DNA of 64,000 nucleotides from Nothophaeocryptopus gaeumannii (lineage: Eukaryota > Ascomycota > Dothideomycetes > Mycosphaerellales > Mycosphaerellaceae): positions 1,116,001 to 1,180,000 of the forward strand of contig JASISA010000025.1 of assembly GCA_031771865.1 (NCBI GenBank), given 5' to 3'. Position 1 is the stretch's first letter; every line of letters starts with the position of its first letter. Shown here piece after piece: positions 10,901-20,504 of this stretch. Both the position numbers and the translations under genes were made by a program. The notes below the pieces were generated by a model. It had not been told where the DNA came from, made no database searches, and worked only from the letters and a program-made list of their open reading frames with translations.

Positions 10901-11857
10901 ACGGTCTCGCGGTCCTTTGCCGAGCAGCAGCAAGTCGCTCGTAAAATCAAGAAGATGGAGGAAGAGAAGGCCAACTACGCCGAGACTCAGCGCACAGTCA
11001 AGACCAATCAGCGGTACCGCCGAGACTTGCGCGAGCTTCAGGAGGTGCAGTCCGAAATCGAAGCACTCGAGCGACGTGGTGCTGAGGCCGACAAGGGTCG
11101 CCTGGAAGCAGAGGCGCATTACTGGCAGCAGAAGCGCAACGAGCGTGCAGCGGAGCAAGCCAGTGTCGTTGGGCAGATGAAAGCCTTGGATGAACAGATC
11201 CAACAGAGCAACAAAGACTACAACTTCGAATACAAGGGCGCGAGCAAGAGATATCGCGAGGCGCACGTCAGATCCGAGACCACCAAAGCCGCCATCGACG
11301 ATCTGGGCCTGTATGCCAAAGCTCTGGACAATGCCATCATGAAATATCACACAATGAAGATGGAGCAGATCAACGCCATCATCGATGATCTGTGGCGGAA
11401 GACCTACCAAGGCACCGACGTCGACACTGTTCTCATTCGAAGTGAAAGCGAGACCGTCAAGGCCAACAAGACATACAACTACCGCGTTGTCATGGTAAAG
11501 CAAGACACGGAGATGGATATGCGAGGTCGCTGCTCAGCCGGGCAGAAGGTTCTGGCATCAATCATCATCCGCCTCGCGCTCGCCGAGTGCTTCGGTCTGA
11601 ACTGTGGTATGCTGGCGCTTGATGAGCCCACTACCAACCTCGATCACGAGAACATTCGCGCTCTTGCCATCAGTCTGTCGGCCATCATCAAGGAGCGCCG
11701 CACCCAAGCCAACTTCCAGCTCATCGTCATTACCCACGACGAGGAGTTCTTGCGCTTGATGGGAGCTGGCGACTTCACCGATGACTACTGGCGTGTGTCC
11801 AGAGATGACAGTCAGAACACGGTGATTGAGAAGCAGAACATTGCGGAGGTGTTGTAG
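7949..11857 (+). CDS. RAD50: DNA double-strand break repair protein Rad50
   Basis: SMC-like ATPase of the MRN/MRX complex, which tethers and processes DNA ends and signals to ATM/Tel1. A single exon encodes 1302 aa, matching the usual length of about 1310. The frame is open upstream to 7760 without an ATG; the chosen ATG at 7949 opens the conserved MSKIEKLSISGVRSF start. N-terminal ATPase half: Walker A GMNGSGKTT at residues 34-42 and a Q-loop (IFCHQEES) further on. Two long coiled-coil arms follow, broken by the zinc hook C682-K-L-C685 that dimerises two Rad50 molecules. C-terminal half: signature GRCSAGQK near 1193-1200, Walker B MLALDEP with D1225-E1226, D-loop TTNLD, and the switch histidine in VITHDEEF. 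All ATPase motifs are intact, so this looks functional. It is divergent from wc-2. Confidence 0.97.
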   Translation: MSKIEKLSISGVRSFDHRTAMAIQFKAPLTLIVGMNGSGKTTIIEALKFVTSGDLPPNAANGSSFIHDPKLAGEKEVLAQIRLMFTSVEKVKMVATRNMSVTVKKDSRTFKQLEGSIRMLKDGEKNVLSSRVNEMNGTMPRFLGVSKAILTDVIFCHQEESFWPMSTPTELKKKFDLIFEAHKYTKAIESIKILQKDKKIELEKMKIVESNAKADNDRAKKLKKQILDLDDKLAALRQQVHDFGDQHREAQREFERASNELGAIERIVDDLDRKRSTRNDKDKSVKDLREDLVVMSETDVQLQEMLNTHDKLLEDHEQDIQRQKDLYRQKEEDVQKARGVQSAKERECGSFEAQKANYERQVEARNKLVQDAARTHGIRGYDLDIDEGRAESFTQVIGKEARDQQGKFEQVRAEAQEEVQNQQRVLNRLNEGKSAWRQTKDNSRQQISVYDRKISETQSRRNKIEVNEGDKVNIETQLQDSQSKLQKAKSELANATWNEEISIAEADIRRLDDARKKLGAEQAEAARRAGDSAQLDYVQKEHQDRQRRLETMSKAHTSKISATVGSEWQPKTLQASYNRVSRDATAQKDEAEKQRDVTNRDLEMATSKFREVSLKLESTQKEAKAATDAIKRDVDVKPEEYHEELESIEKERDGIKRQADSLAMIYEYLDGCVKVAQKKSACKLCCRPVKGGDLDKLLRTVEEQKADLKDREKSKTALAEVEEALEAARKAGTFFDTWERLTSKEIPALKEEQRKWQSQREMLNSKLDDQDSDFATKKETMRDVEALKPTIETISAYHNEITKFESQIEELIEKQKTAGLTRGVESIQIDIDKAESERESRQATLSEATTNRDRKKNLIGTLELEVSNLNGQLSKAEYSLKERKALDDQEAEYKSWQAEQREKQRECDTKLQAITEELRIEQEKYDEASRRGAERDREEQEKVNKLNRSINNLNAVMQELKAYHDRGGDRQLERAQQEKQDAESTVSRSFAEQQQVARKIKKMEEEKANYAETQRTVKTNQRYRRDLRELQEVQSEIEALERRGAEADKGRLEAEAHYWQQKRNERAAEQASVVGQMKALDEQIQQSNKDYNFEYKGASKRYREAHVRSETTKAAIDDLGLYAKALDNAIMKYHTMKMEQINAIIDDLWRKTYQGTDVDTVLIRSESETVKANKTYNYRVVMVKQDTEMDMRGRCSAGQKVLASIIIRLALAECFGLNCGMLALDEPTTNLDHENIRALAISLSAIIKERRTQANFQLIVITHDEEFLRLMGAGDFTDDYWRVSRDDSQNTVIEKQNIAEVL

Positions 11858-13165
11858 AGACAGGTGTGTTTGATGGATGTGATCTTTTGAGCGAGGCGTT
11901 CGGAGAAAAGGAAACCGAAAGGGACATTGCAACGTGCATGAAGCGGGACGAAATTGCTGAGGTTGCATTTTACTACCGTGGCGTTCAAAAGAAGCATGCC
12001 ACTGTGGCTTGCAGAAGGTGGAGCGAGGTAGCCTATACCACTGAAGGCTTTTAGCATGTAGCGGCTTCCAGTTCTTCGCTCGGAGCTGTTTGTATCACTA
12101 TACCCATTGCATGCTTTGCCCGACGATGTAGCTCTGCTCGACGGAGTCTTGTGATGTCCTCGTCTTCTCTTTTGTTGCTCTTCCCGGGGCTCTCGTCCAC
12201 CTGCTGACCGACCCCGCAAGGAGTCGAGCAGGCATGTTGTAACTGTGTATTGTGAAGATGGCTGGAATATGCAGTGAGCTGGGTGATACCGGCCATACCG
12301 CCACATGGTCCCTCGACGTGGATGTTGTATCCAAGGTCGACGTCACAAGGTGGTTTTACAGCGTCTGGTCACATCTCGCCATGGCCATTGGGGTTCTGAT
12401 GAGGGGTTACAGTGCTATCCATGAGACATGAGCAGTGTACAGTACTGTGCTCCTCGATTCTATGAGCTCTAGGCGTGCTTTGTGGATTGGCGGAGGACGG
12501 ACGAGCGTTCAGGATGCTGCCGTTGCACGGAGATGTGCAACGAAGCTTGGCGGGCGGCATGGCGTGGTACACACGCTAGACGTTGGTAGCCGTTGGGTAG
12601 ACTCGGCAGGTTGCTGGGTGGAAGTGTCATGCGCGCAGATGGGACGCCAGGGACGGCTGGCAACAATTTGCACTTTGTAGTACTCAATGTTGTATGCCCG
12701 TGCTGTGAGCGAAGGTAACGTCTGTCTTGGGTTAGAGTGAGCGCTGAACGAGACAGAAGAAAGATGATGATGGGTAGGCGGTGGGTCTCTTTGTTTGGGA
12801 GATGCGGAGAGCAAGGCTGACGGCGTGTGCGCTTGCGAGAATAGCTTGTTTTCACTTCGACATGGTGGGTTTGAGCTCCCGCATGGCTTGTAGCATCTCC
12901 AATCGAGGTCAAAGTCGACGACTAGATAATGGCGCGTCTTTGATGAAGATGCACGCCGGACATGAGGCTTCAATCGGGCTTGCTCCTGATGATTCTTGCT
13001 GAGATTTGCTGTCAAATGAGTGGATGGCGGAGACTCGCGGGAGAGGCGCTACTATAATTGTGCCTACACGGTACCAACCTTGCATTTTGCTCCTTGGAGG
13101 CGCGCCCAGCGCTTGTCGTCAAGACGCAATGTGGCTTGGCTTGCTTTGCTGGGCGCCAGGCGGGT

Positions 13166-13191
13166 ACCTCACCTCTCACCTCTCACCTCTC
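13166..13191. repeat. 7-bp tandem repeat (ACCTCTC)
   Basis: ACCTC followed by three tandem copies of ACCTCTC. A simple satellite-like tract in non-coding DNA. Confidence 0.8.
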
Positions 13192-13260
13192 GCGGAGATA
13201 GCCTCCGTTGTTGCGCTGCTCGGCGTGTCGCGCTGCTGTGTCAGGAGGGAGGTTCCCATG

Positions 13261-13284
13261 ACTAGTACTAGGACTAGGACTAGC
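13261..13284. repeat. 6-bp tandem repeat (ACTAGN, four copies)
   Basis: ACTAGT, ACTAGG, ACTAGG and ACTAGC follow one another directly. A short simple repeat in the same non-coding block. Confidence 0.8.
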
Positions 13285-14239
13285 TCTCCACTCATGTTTC
13301 CCGGGTCAAGGGACTTCGGCGGCCGAGGCGAGAGCGTAAGATGCTCGAAGAGATCATGAGGCAAGAGTTGGTGCTGCTCGTACAGCTTTGGGTCTAGTCG
13401 CTGTCCGCCGAGGTTTGTTGTTGCTTCAGACGGAGACCCTATAAGGCTATAACCACTACTGACGTTGATCTGAGCATAGCCTAAAGAAGTTCGCCCACGA
13501 AACGAACCCCCAGGCTGGCTGCAAGGAGTCGCTAGACGCCGGGAACAGGGAGGTGACTTGCAGCGAGCAAGTGTTTGCGTTCTGCAATTGGTCAGAATGC
13601 CACGGCCCTTTGTTCATCCTTGGACTTGGCGCCGGAGACGATCGTAGCAATGCTGGCCCCTGTTGCAGTCGGTGTGGTGCCTTGTGCCTTGTTCCTCGAC
13701 CCAGCACATGGCCGATGACTTGCCGCGTGGGTCGTGCGTGCAGAGGGTGGGAACTGGACAACAGGCAAGCCTGCTTCTTGTTTTTCTTAAGAGCATTGTT
13801 CTACCCTCCCGTTGGCCGGCCTAGAGGCTTTCCAGTTGGGGTGTCACTTTAACTTCACTTGCACCCAGGAAGCTGGATTGGCGAGTCGAAAGGAATAAAA
13901 CACCATCCGTGACCAGCATTCTTAACTCTGAGCCTGCGGAACTCGCTCTCTTCCGATTCGTGTCGACAGGCAAGATTGCAGGAAACAACCCCGTCATTCC
14001 AGAGCAGCCGTGCCTTCTGCCCAGACGTTCGACAACCGTTTCATCGGGGCCCGGTGCTGATCACTCGTCGTCTCGTCGTCTTGCACCTTCCTTTGCTCGA
14101 CGTTGTTGTTACGGTTACGCACGCGACTTCCTGTGCTTTGCTTGCCTTGGCTTTTGGACTTTCGAGAGGAAGTTCTCAAACCATGTGAGATCAACAGTCT
14201 CATTGACAAGCACCACCACAGCAGGCAAAGTTAGGAAGC

Positions 14240-15567
14240 ATGTTGTTCACGAGCACATTTCTCGCGCTATGCGCTGTTGCATCTACCTTCGCTGCTCCGT
14301 GAGTTCATCAACCGTTCCGATGCTTCGTCCTTCGTCACACCTGCTAACATACAACAACAGGAGCATAGACAAAAGCAGCGCGTTCGGCTTTCCATGGGGT
14401 CGCTGGAAAGTATGTGGACTTAACATTGGCGGCTGGCTCGTCCTGGAGCCATTCATTACACCGTCTATCTTCGAAGGGGTTGATCCAACTGGCTCCAAAG
14501 GCATTGTTGACGAGTTCACCCTCACTAAGAGCCTGGGTGCTCAACAAGCTCGCCACCAAATACTCCAGAAGCACTGGGACACCTGGGTGACATGGCGGGA
14601 CTTCAAGAAGATCGCAGACTCTGGGTTCAACATGGTGCGAATACCGATTGGATTCTGGGCATATGACAACGCCAATACACCCTACGCTAAGGGCGCTGCT
14701 CAATACCTTGACGCCGCCATTGACTGGGCAAGATCACTCGGTTTGAAAGTCATTATCGACCTTCACGGCGCTCCAGGATCCCAAAACTGTTTCGATAACT
14801 CAGGTCAAAAATGTGGCCACCCACAATGGACGACCGGTGGAACCGTTAAGCGCACACTGGCCGTTCTGAAAACAATTCAACAGAAATACGGTGACCCTAC
14901 GTACGACGATGTCATTGCAGGCATTGAGCTCTTGAATGAGCCTCTCGGCCCTTCGTTGGACATGAACACTATCAAGCAATTTACATATGACGGTTATGGC
15001 CAGCAGCGAGCTGTGAGCCAATCGAGGGTCGTCGTCTTCCACGACGCTTTCCAAAAGACCTACTACTACAACGGCATGCTCACTCCTTCCGACCACAACG
15101 CCCAAAATGTCGTGATCGACCACCACGAATACCAAGTCTTCGATAACGATCTCGTTGCGATGCAACCTTGGCAACATCGCCAATACGTCTGCAACAACGC
15201 AGCTGTCTACAACGGCGCCGACAAATGGACCATCGTTGGAGAGTGGAGCGCCGCTATGACCGACTGCGCCAAGTACCTCAACGGCTACAGAATCGGTGCC
15301 AGATACGACGGGACCTTCGAAGGCTCAACATACCACGGTTCTTGCTCCGGCCAGAGCGACATCAGCACATGGGATCAAGCGAAGAAAGACGATATCAGAG
15401 GCTACATTGAAGCTCAAATGGAAACCTTCGAGCGATACACCCAAGGCTGGATCTTCTGGAACTTCAAGACGGAGAGTGCCGCTGAATGGGATGCTTTCAA
15501 GCTCATTGATGGTGGGGTCTTCCCTCAACCTCTGACTGATCGCAAGTTCGGCGCAATTTGCTCTTAG
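14240..15567 (+). CDS. Secreted glucan 1,3-beta-glucosidase, GH5
   Basis: Exo-beta-1,3-glucanase of the EXG1/GH5 type, which trims glucose from beta-1,3-glucan in the wall or medium. Two exons, 14240-14298 and 14361-15567, are joined across a 62-nt intron (GTGAGT donor, AACAG acceptor) and give 421 aa. The first exon is essentially a signal peptide (MLFTSTFLALCAVASTFAAP). The mature part has the family landmarks GLNIGGWLVLEPFITPS, RIPIGFWA and DLHGAPGSQN. The acid/base glutamate is E213 in LLNEP and the nucleophile is E314 in VGEWS. Spacing between the two matches the yeast and Candida enzymes. The C-terminal GWIFWNFKTE also fits. The enzyme is complete, ending at a TAG. It converges on the next gene, the acidic protein. 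The assignment is secure; wall remodelling versus nutrient use cannot be told from the sequence. Confidence 0.95.
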
Positions 15568-16391
15568 AATGGGACTTGGACCTGGCGACATTGATCTCGG
15601 AACGAGGAAGCCATGGACTGAACAGGGGCCTCGAAAAGGGCGTCCCGGATGCATCTGAGCGCATGAGCGGAGCCATTGTCAATCTGATCTTCTCGTATGA
15701 TGACATGACCCAAAGGTATATAATGGCAGCGAAACAGTACGGCCTGTGAGTGGGGAAACTCTTTTTGGGAAAAGAAAGGCAAATTGGACAGCATGCATGG
15801 CGCATGGGAAGTCGGTCGTTGTTGTACGGATACGGATTGGGCGTGCGCTTCTGATACCCAGAGAGACCCACCGAGGCTCTCGCACAGGCGGAATTTCTCC
15901 TTGCTCCTTTTGTTTCATACAACACATAAAATCTGGTAACATGTCTAATCGAACGTGAACGAAGGAAGCTGGAGTATTCGTCTCCTCGCTATTCCCAATC
16001 AACGTAGTACTCCGAAACAATTGAATGTGATTGAAGGGAGCCATCCTGTCTGTCTCCTCTTTGTGGATTGGTAAGATCTCCGGTTGAGTCGCAACTCGCT
16101 CGTGTTATGAAGGCGGATCTACGACATGAAGATTGAGGGCTTTGCTGACAGGGAGGTACTTGTCTGTAAAGAGATACATCGTCACATCGTTTAGATGGGT
16201 GTTGTTGACAGTGTGAGTGTTCTTGAATGATCATGATACTACACAATGATGAATGTAACGCTAAATCACCAACCAGAAACGTATCCAAAAATCCTCAATG
16301 CTCGCTCATACGCTCAAACCGCTCCTATACCATCGTACCAACTCCCGACAAGCACACACAAACCGAAATCGTTAATAATATTAAAACAACA
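15568..16391. other. Convergent 3' intergenic region
   Basis: An 824-bp gap between two converging genes, expected to carry both 3' UTRs. A TATATAA run near 15717 and A/T-rich bases near 16370-16390 are the only visible features. No gene seen. Confidence 0.6.
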
Positions 16392-19300
16392 TTAGAAAGC
16401 TCTCAAAAGACTCCCAAAGAATCCCGTCGACTTCGACGAAGAAGGCTCCGGCTGAGCACTCCTCCTCGTACTCCTCCTCTCGCCATCCCGATGATGATGA
16501 CGAACCTCTCTCTCACCCTTCCTGTCACTCTCCCTGCGACGATGTTCCGGCCGCTCAGCACGCTCGCTCTCAGTCCGATGCCGTCGACGTCTACGATGCG
16601 AAGAACCGTCTTTCGAACTCGACGTAGGTGGAGCTGGAGCAACATCGTCTCGAGGCTCTTCCTCTACAGCGGGCGGAGGTGCCTCTTTAATTGCGAGACT
16701 CTCGCGTCGCGGACGATAGTCGCTGCTACGGGTTGAGGAGGGTGGTGGCGAGCCGCTGTGGTATTTGCTGGCTCTAATAGGACCGCTATAAGTTCGTCCG
16801 AAGAACCCACCAGATTTGCTTGAAGGTTCTCGGTCTTGAGAAGAAAAGCCGAACACCTTCGTGCCACTGCCGCCGGAGTAGGATTTGCTTTCGCGGTGAG
16901 AGCGAGGTCGTTCAGTGTACGAGTCACGTCTTCGACGACGTCTCTCAGCGTTCTCTCGTGCAATAGCTTCGGCTTCTTCTCTTGCGATTCGGGCAGACTC
17001 TTCTGCGGCTGCTATTCGGGCTGCGCGACGAGCCTCGTGGCGAATGCGGCGTAGCTCTTCCTCTTCCGCTCGGCGACGCTCTTCTTCCATCATGCGTGCT
17101 GTCTTTTCGGCTCTCCGAGCCTCTCTTCTCCGTTGTCGGGCAGCTTCTTCTTCTGGACTTCGCGGCTTGTCAGATTGATGGCGGCGGCTGCTTCCTTTGC
17201 TTGATCTGGACTTCTCGGATGACTTCTTGTCAGAGGATGATTGCTTCTTGGATGGGTGTCTCTCCCAGCCACGAGGCTTGTCCTTGCTGTGCCGGCTGGA
17301 CGTGGGCGATGCTGGAGCGATAGCTTCGACAATGGGCTCTGTTTGTAATTCCTTCTCGCCTTCAGGCTGGGGTTCGATTTCTAACCCCTTCTGTGCCTCT
17401 TTTGCTTCTTCGCTGGGTACATCTTCAGCCAAGGCCTCTGATTTGTGCTCTTCGGGACTCGTTTGATCAGAAGCTGGCCCCTGCTCGATTTCGCCCTTAT
17501 TGGCTTCCTCCTCAATAAGCGGAGCATCAACCACCGTCTCTCCGCTGGGCTCTTCTGAACTTGGTCCATCATCAACTGGCTGCAACTCTGCATTCGATGG
17601 CTCGGAAACTTGTTCTGGGATTGAAGACTCAATGTCCTCTGGCACAGCGTCTTTGGCGGCTTCTTGAACCTCTTCAACCACATTCTCCTTGGCCTCTTCG
17701 TCTTGTGGTATCTCTTTGCTTGCTTCAGCCGACTTCTCTCCCTCAGATTCGACCAAGATCTCTTCCATTTTGCTGTCACTTGCATCGGCGACAATTGGCT
17801 CTGCTTCGGCTTGAGGCTCAGAATCAAACTCTTGAGGCTTGCAACTCTCATCTGAGAGTGGACTATCGTCTGCTTGAACCTCGTCCTGCAGCTCGGCCTG
17901 AGTCTCCTCAGCATCAACGACATCAGCTTCACTTATACTTGTATGTGGCTGCTCCGTGTTCTCATCGGAACTTGGAGACTCCATCACAGCCTCATCTACT
18001 GGACTGCTGATGACTTCTGCGGGGTTGTCCGAGCTGCTATCCTCACCTGGACCAGCACTTTCCATGTCCGCGACGGGCTGAGGCTCTGAACTGGCCTCGT
18101 CGACGGCCTCACTGGTCGCTTCGGCGGCCTGGTCCTCGACCTCCTTACCGTCACTTGATGGTGCATCTGGGGTCGCTGCAATGTTATCGGACTCGGTTTG
18201 CTGCTCAGACTCGTGGACGGTTGCTTCTTCCAGTTGAGGTTCAGACTCAATTTGAATCTCTTCGGAGTCAGAAGGTGGCACCGGCTGAGGTTCAGAAGCG
18301 ACCTGATCCTCCTTCGCTTCATCGTTGCTCGAGTCAACCAAGGGCACGGGTTCGGCGTTGGTACTTTCCATCTCCTCGTCATCAACCGAGTCGACTTCGC
18401 CCCTGGAGATGCTCTCGTCGTCCACATGGTCGAATTCAATTCCGGAGATGGCATCGTCTTGCTTCACCACGACGACGATTTCGTCTAGCGCTGCTTCCGA
18501 CTCGTCATTGGCGCTGCCACTCGCCTTCTCTGTCGTCTCATCCAAGTGCACAGCACTGTCCGACGGCGTCAAAGCTTTCTTCATCTCTTCCTCTTTGACC
18601 GCTTCACCTGACGACTTACTTGGCTCCTCAATTGCCTCTACCTGGGTCTGGTCATCTTCATCACGTGATGACTCTTCAACGACCACCTCGTTGACGTCGC
18701 CTCTAGACTCAGGAACGTCTTCAGATAGTTGGGAGTGTTCAGGAGCTTCACGGTTGATCCCAGTATCAGCGGGCTCCTCACCTTTGTTATTCTCATCCTG
18801 GACCTCGTCATGGTGTTGGGTCGGACTATCGGCTGCCGAATCGGGGCTTACCGGCTGCATGTCTGCTGACGGAAGCCCCAAGTCTGCAGGTGCTTGCACC
18901 TCTTGAGAAATCGGAGGCGTCTGGTCTGCATCACTCTGCTTGCTGTCTGCATTCGCCTCAGGTTGCTCCGGTACCTCGGCTGGAGGTGTTTCTGCGATCT
19001 CCTCGGAAGGGATTTCGGGTAGAGACTCTGACGCTTGCGGCTCACTGAAGTCAATGCCAAGGCCTGCGGGAGGACTAGTATCTTTCGTCTTGCTCTTGGA
19101 CGACTTCTTGGACTTTTTGCTGCCCTTGTCTTTACCCTTCTTCTTCGGCTTGTCCTCCGAAGGGGGTGGTTGTTCAGTTTGAGGCTCGACAATGACAGTT
19201 TCGACAGGCAAAGTTTCTTCGGTGACTTCCACCTTGGTGTCGTTTTGATGCTCGACCTTCTCTGGCTCCGGCAAGGGTTGACTGTCCAGATCCGGCTCGC

Positions 19301-20504
19301 TTGCCTCTACAGGAATCACATCTATGGCCTGCTCTTGCTCTTGAGCTGACGATTCCTCGATACTCGATTGGCTCTCCTCTGGAAGCGGTATATCGTCACC
19401 AGGCCCCTCTACGATGGCCACAATGTCGTCCGGATGGCCCTCATCAAAAACCGGCACAGCCATCTTCTTTTTCTTCTTGTTACCTTTCACCCCTTTGCCG
19501 TGCTTCTTCGGTCGATAGGTTTCTTTTGGCTCGGGCGTCCCAGGTGCAATCCGCACAACTTTCTCAACGATCACCGGATCAGACTCTTCGCTGCCAGCTG
19601 GGATCACATCGACAATGACCGGCTCCTCCCCATCCTGTGACTCGTTCGGGGGCATGGGTGCCTCAGGGGGTGTTTCGCTGGCCATGGCCTCTTGGGGTTG
19701 CTCCATGTCACCCTCTTCCACAATCTGAGGCTGCTCACTCACATCTTGTGAACCGGCTCCGTCTACACAAATTGGCACCTCAGGTGCTGGTGGTAGGGTT
19801 TCCTCGTTGGACTGTGGACTGTCTGGAAACTCGCCTGGAAGCTCTTGCTCTGCATCTATTACCTCTGTAGGCTCCGGACTATTCTCGTCTGCCTGAAGTG
19901 CCTGTGAGGACTCTTCCGCTTCTGAAACGCTCGGTTGGTCTTGTGGCTGCTGTTGCTCCGGCTCGCTACCTGCGGGCTCACTCTGCTCCGGAGTTGGTTC
20001 TTCTGATGGAGGACTGGCCTCTTCTAAGGACTGCTCGGGTTGCTGCTCAGTTTGCTCCTCCTCGACAATGGGTGGCTCGGATTCCGCACTTGTCTCCTGA
20101 GGCTGCTCCTCTGGCTCCGAAGGAAGAGGAGGCTCGGGGTCGGCATCTGCTGGAGCTTCGCAACGTGAACAAGTGATTAGCAATGGTGAGCTTGCTTTGA
20201 ACATACCTTCAGGACTAGCTTCCTCCTGCTTTGTATCTTCCCCTTGGTCCTCGCGTTCATCCTTTAAAGGCTCCTCGCGCTCATCCTCTGAAGACTCCTC
20301 ATCGTCTGTTGGCTCAACGGGCGGCTTGTACCTCACCTTGTAGGTAGGGACGAATGGCTTTGCCGCACTCTCTGGCGATATCGTTGGTGATTTAGGTCCT
20401 CCTCTCGCTGGATGCACACTGAGCTTGGGATCTCTCCATGTTGCCACTTTGACCTCTCTGAAGTTGTACTTCTTCTTGATCGTATCCCAGTTGGAAACCG
20501 ACAT
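16392..20504 (-). CDS. Large acidic disordered protein, unknown function
   Basis: I do not recognise the family. Two exons, 20504-20207 and 20155-16392, are separated by a 51-nt intron (GTATGT donor, GCGAAG acceptor) and give 1353 aa. The intron length is a multiple of three and has no stop, so the unspliced frame is also open. The start is the first ATG, opening MSVSNWDTIKKKYNFREVK. That N-terminal stretch of about 55 residues looks like the only folded or conserved part. Residues about 70-1050 are dominated by E, S, P, D and A with lysine-rich patches (for example KKKGKDKGSKKSKKSS), typical of a disordered acidic region. Next comes a strongly charged R/E coiled coil (EEEAARQRRREARRAEKTAR), then an R/S-rich basic tail. 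The tail carries two copies of S-K-S-x-G-F-F-G, the second just before the end (GFFGSLLRAF). A scaffold or chromatin/cytoskeletal role is possible but unproven. Confidence 0.85.
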   Translation of the reverse strand: MSVSNWDTIKKKYNFREVKVATWRDPKLSVHPARGGPKSPTISPESAAKPFVPTYKVRYKPPVEPTDDEESSEDEREEPLKDEREDQGEDTKQEEASPEGMFKASSPLLITCSRCEAPADADPEPPLPSEPEEQPQETSAESEPPIVEEEQTEQQPEQSLEEASPPSEEPTPEQSEPAGSEPEQQQPQDQPSVSEAEESSQALQADENSPEPTEVIDAEQELPGEFPDSPQSNEETLPPAPEVPICVDGAGSQDVSEQPQIVEEGDMEQPQEAMASETPPEAPMPPNESQDGEEPVIVDVIPAGSEESDPVIVEKVVRIAPGTPEPKETYRPKKHGKGVKGNKKKKKMAVPVFDEGHPDDIVAIVEGPGDDIPLPEESQSSIEESSAQEQEQAIDVIPVEASEPDLDSQPLPEPEKVEHQNDTKVEVTEETLPVETVIVEPQTEQPPPSEDKPKKKGKDKGSKKSKKSSKSKTKDTSPPAGLGIDFSEPQASESLPEIPSEEIAETPPAEVPEQPEANADSKQSDADQTPPISQEVQAPADLGLPSADMQPVSPDSAADSPTQHHDEVQDENNKGEEPADTGINREAPEHSQLSEDVPESRGDVNEVVVEESSRDEDDQTQVEAIEEPSKSSGEAVKEEEMKKALTPSDSAVHLDETTEKASGSANDESEAALDEIVVVVKQDDAISGIEFDHVDDESISRGEVDSVDDEEMESTNAEPVPLVDSSNDEAKEDQVASEPQPVPPSDSEEIQIESEPQLEEATVHESEQQTESDNIAATPDAPSSDGKEVEDQAAEATSEAVDEASSEPQPVADMESAGPGEDSSSDNPAEVISSPVDEAVMESPSSDENTEQPHTSISEADVVDAEETQAELQDEVQADDSPLSDESCKPQEFDSEPQAEAEPIVADASDSKMEEILVESEGEKSAEASKEIPQDEEAKENVVEEVQEAAKDAVPEDIESSIPEQVSEPSNAELQPVDDGPSSEEPSGETVVDAPLIEEEANKGEIEQGPASDQTSPEEHKSEALAEDVPSEEAKEAQKGLEIEPQPEGEKELQTEPIVEAIAPASPTSSRHSKDKPRGWERHPSKKQSSSDKKSSEKSRSSKGSSRRHQSDKPRSPEEEAARQRRREARRAEKTARMMEEERRRAEEEELRRIRHEARRAARIAAAEESARIAREEAEAIARENAERRRRRRDSYTERPRSHRESKSYSGGSGTKVFGFSSQDREPSSKSGGFFGRTYSGPIRASKYHSGSPPPSSTRSSDYRPRRESLAIKEAPPPAVEEEPRDDVAPAPPTSSSKDGSSHRRRRRHRTESERAERPEHRRRESDRKGEREVRHHHRDGERRSTRRSAQPEPSSSKSTGFFGSLLRAF

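Larger units (their letters stand above)
11858..14239. other. Gene-poor stretch between RAD50 and GH5 glucanase
   Basis: About 2.4 kb with no gene I can support. It contains two short simple repeats at 13166-13191 and 13261-13284. The last few hundred bases should be the promoter and 5' UTR of the exo-glucanase gene; an open frame runs from 13909 into that gene but has no ATG of its own that makes sense. Confidence 0.55.

Noticed and set aside
9629..11503. 624-aa open frame on the minus strand inside RAD50
   Set aside because: Antisense of the coiled-coil arms. The coiled-coil codons read backwards give a leucine-rich chance frame with no motif.
13166..13284. Short tandem repeats as a possible CRISPR or telomere-like element
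   Set aside because: Units of 6-7 bp without spacers are simple repeats, and the host is a eukaryote.
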